Assembly (NCBI GenBank): GCA_025201865.1 | Contig: MU602988.1 | Coordinates: 1-17,086, forward strand | Origin: Ramicandelaber brevisporus | Lineage: Eukaryota; Kickxellomycota; Ramicandelaberales; Ramicandelaberaceae | Length of the DNA stretch: 17,086 bases | Reading direction: 5' to 3' | Shown: one piece after another, positions 16,780-17,086 of the stretch | How positions within the stretch are numbered: the stretch's first letter is position 1 | How the letters are laid out: every line of letters starts with the position of its first letter | Program-made: the position numbers and the translations under genes | Notes under the pieces: model-generated | The model's database searches: none | Told to the model about the DNA's origin: nothing | The model's input: only the letters and a program-made list of their open reading frames with translations

Positions 16780-17086
16780 TTAAACGTGCCAGTTGTCACC
16801 GCGCGCCATGTGCGCAAATGAACCAACAATAGAAATGAGAGCACTGCGGGCAAGCGAATCTGGCAACTGCGTCAAGCAATCAATCGTTCTATTGATGTAG
16901 CCGTCAAGCGCACAAAATGTCTTCGAGATGCCGTGGCTATTGTACACCATTTTTGTGGCATGCTCAACGTCGCCTGGCTCCTTGAAACGACGCACAATCA
17001 TGGCACCCAGCTCTGGATGATCCTGCCACGCAAACAGCACCGGTGCCGATGCATAGCCCTTCGCAATGTCCACACCAACCGGCTTG
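16780..17086 (-). CDS. COQ1: Coq1-like trans-polyprenyl diphosphate synthase, C-terminal part
   Basis: The last 101 codons of a long-chain polyprenyl diphosphate synthase, the mitochondrial enzyme that builds the isoprenoid tail of ubiquinone. The visible part starts KPVGVDIAKGYASAPVLFAW, matching the GKPxxxDLxxGLATAPVLFAW block that follows the second Asp-rich motif. Next come RRFKEPGDVEHA, a GISKT segment (matching GIxxT) and TQLPDSLARSALISIVGSF, all in the family order. The catalytic DDxxD motifs and mitochondrial presequence lie beyond the right edge. The C-terminus ends ...FAHMARGDNWHV, somewhat longer than the usual end shortly after an Arg-Lys-type residue pair. The stop is TAA (16780-16782). 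Geranylgeranyl diphosphate synthases are a weaker alternative, because APVLFAW and PGDVEHA fit Coq1/PDSS1 better. Confidence 0.9.
   Translation of the reverse strand, partial: KPVGVDIAKGYASAPVLFAWQDHPELGAMIVRRFKEPGDVEHATKMVYNSHGISKTFCALDGYINRTIDCLTQLPDSLARSALISIVGSFAHMARGDNWHV

Overview
This window looks like nuclear DNA of a compact eukaryotic genome, most likely a fungus. Six gene families are recognisable on one 17 kb stretch. They are a class 3 (Rhizomucor-type) lipase, a Bmt2-type 25S rRNA m1A methyltransferase, a Pmp47/SLC25A17-type peroxisomal carrier, a multi-domain Vps10 sorting receptor, an F-box-type protein and the C-terminal end of a Coq1-type polyprenyl diphosphate synthase. Bmt2, Pmp47 and the Vps10 layout are fungal hallmarks. 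A trypsin-fold protein, long Gln/Ser/Ala low-complexity runs and many CT/GA/CAG microsatellites would fit an early-diverging (zygosporic) fungus. That placement is inference, and no marker gene here settles it.

Layout from left to right: (1) 1-374, minus, 3' part of a secreted lipase running off the left edge and cut off upstream; (2) 527-2200, minus, MFSD1-like major facilitator transporter; (3) 2201-2965, a microsatellite-rich divergent promoter region; (4) 2966-4267, plus, a membrane-anchored trypsin-fold protein whose catalytic His and Ser are both replaced, so a pseudoprotease; (5) 4476-5498, minus, peroxisomal cofactor/nucleotide carrier; (6) 5884-6909, minus, Bmt2-like rRNA methyltransferase; (7) 6910-7245, compact divergent promoter; (8) 7246-14967, plus, a 2573-residue Vps10 receptor with three complete VPS10 propeller/10CC units instead of the two of yeast Vps10; (9) 15096-16648, minus, F-box/leucine-rich-type protein with one inferred 119-nt intron; (10) 16780-17086, minus, C-terminal end of a Coq1-like synthase running off the right edge.

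The genes are not an operon. They are arranged as divergent pairs (MFS/pseudoprotease, Bmt2/Vps10) and convergent pairs (pseudoprotease/carrier, Vps10/F-box) with short spacers. In the pseudoprotease/carrier pair the two poly(A) signals face each other only about 55 bp apart. Several products act in endomembranes or organelles: Vps10 in Golgi-to-vacuole sorting, MFSD1-like transporters in vacuole/lysosome membranes, Pmp47 in peroxisomes, Coq1 in mitochondria. I see no evidence that they form one pathway.

The most unusual items are the trypsin-fold pseudoprotease with a Gln-rich insert and a C-terminal membrane anchor, and the three-unit Vps10. I saw no tRNA or rRNA gene, transposon, CRISPR array or viral element.
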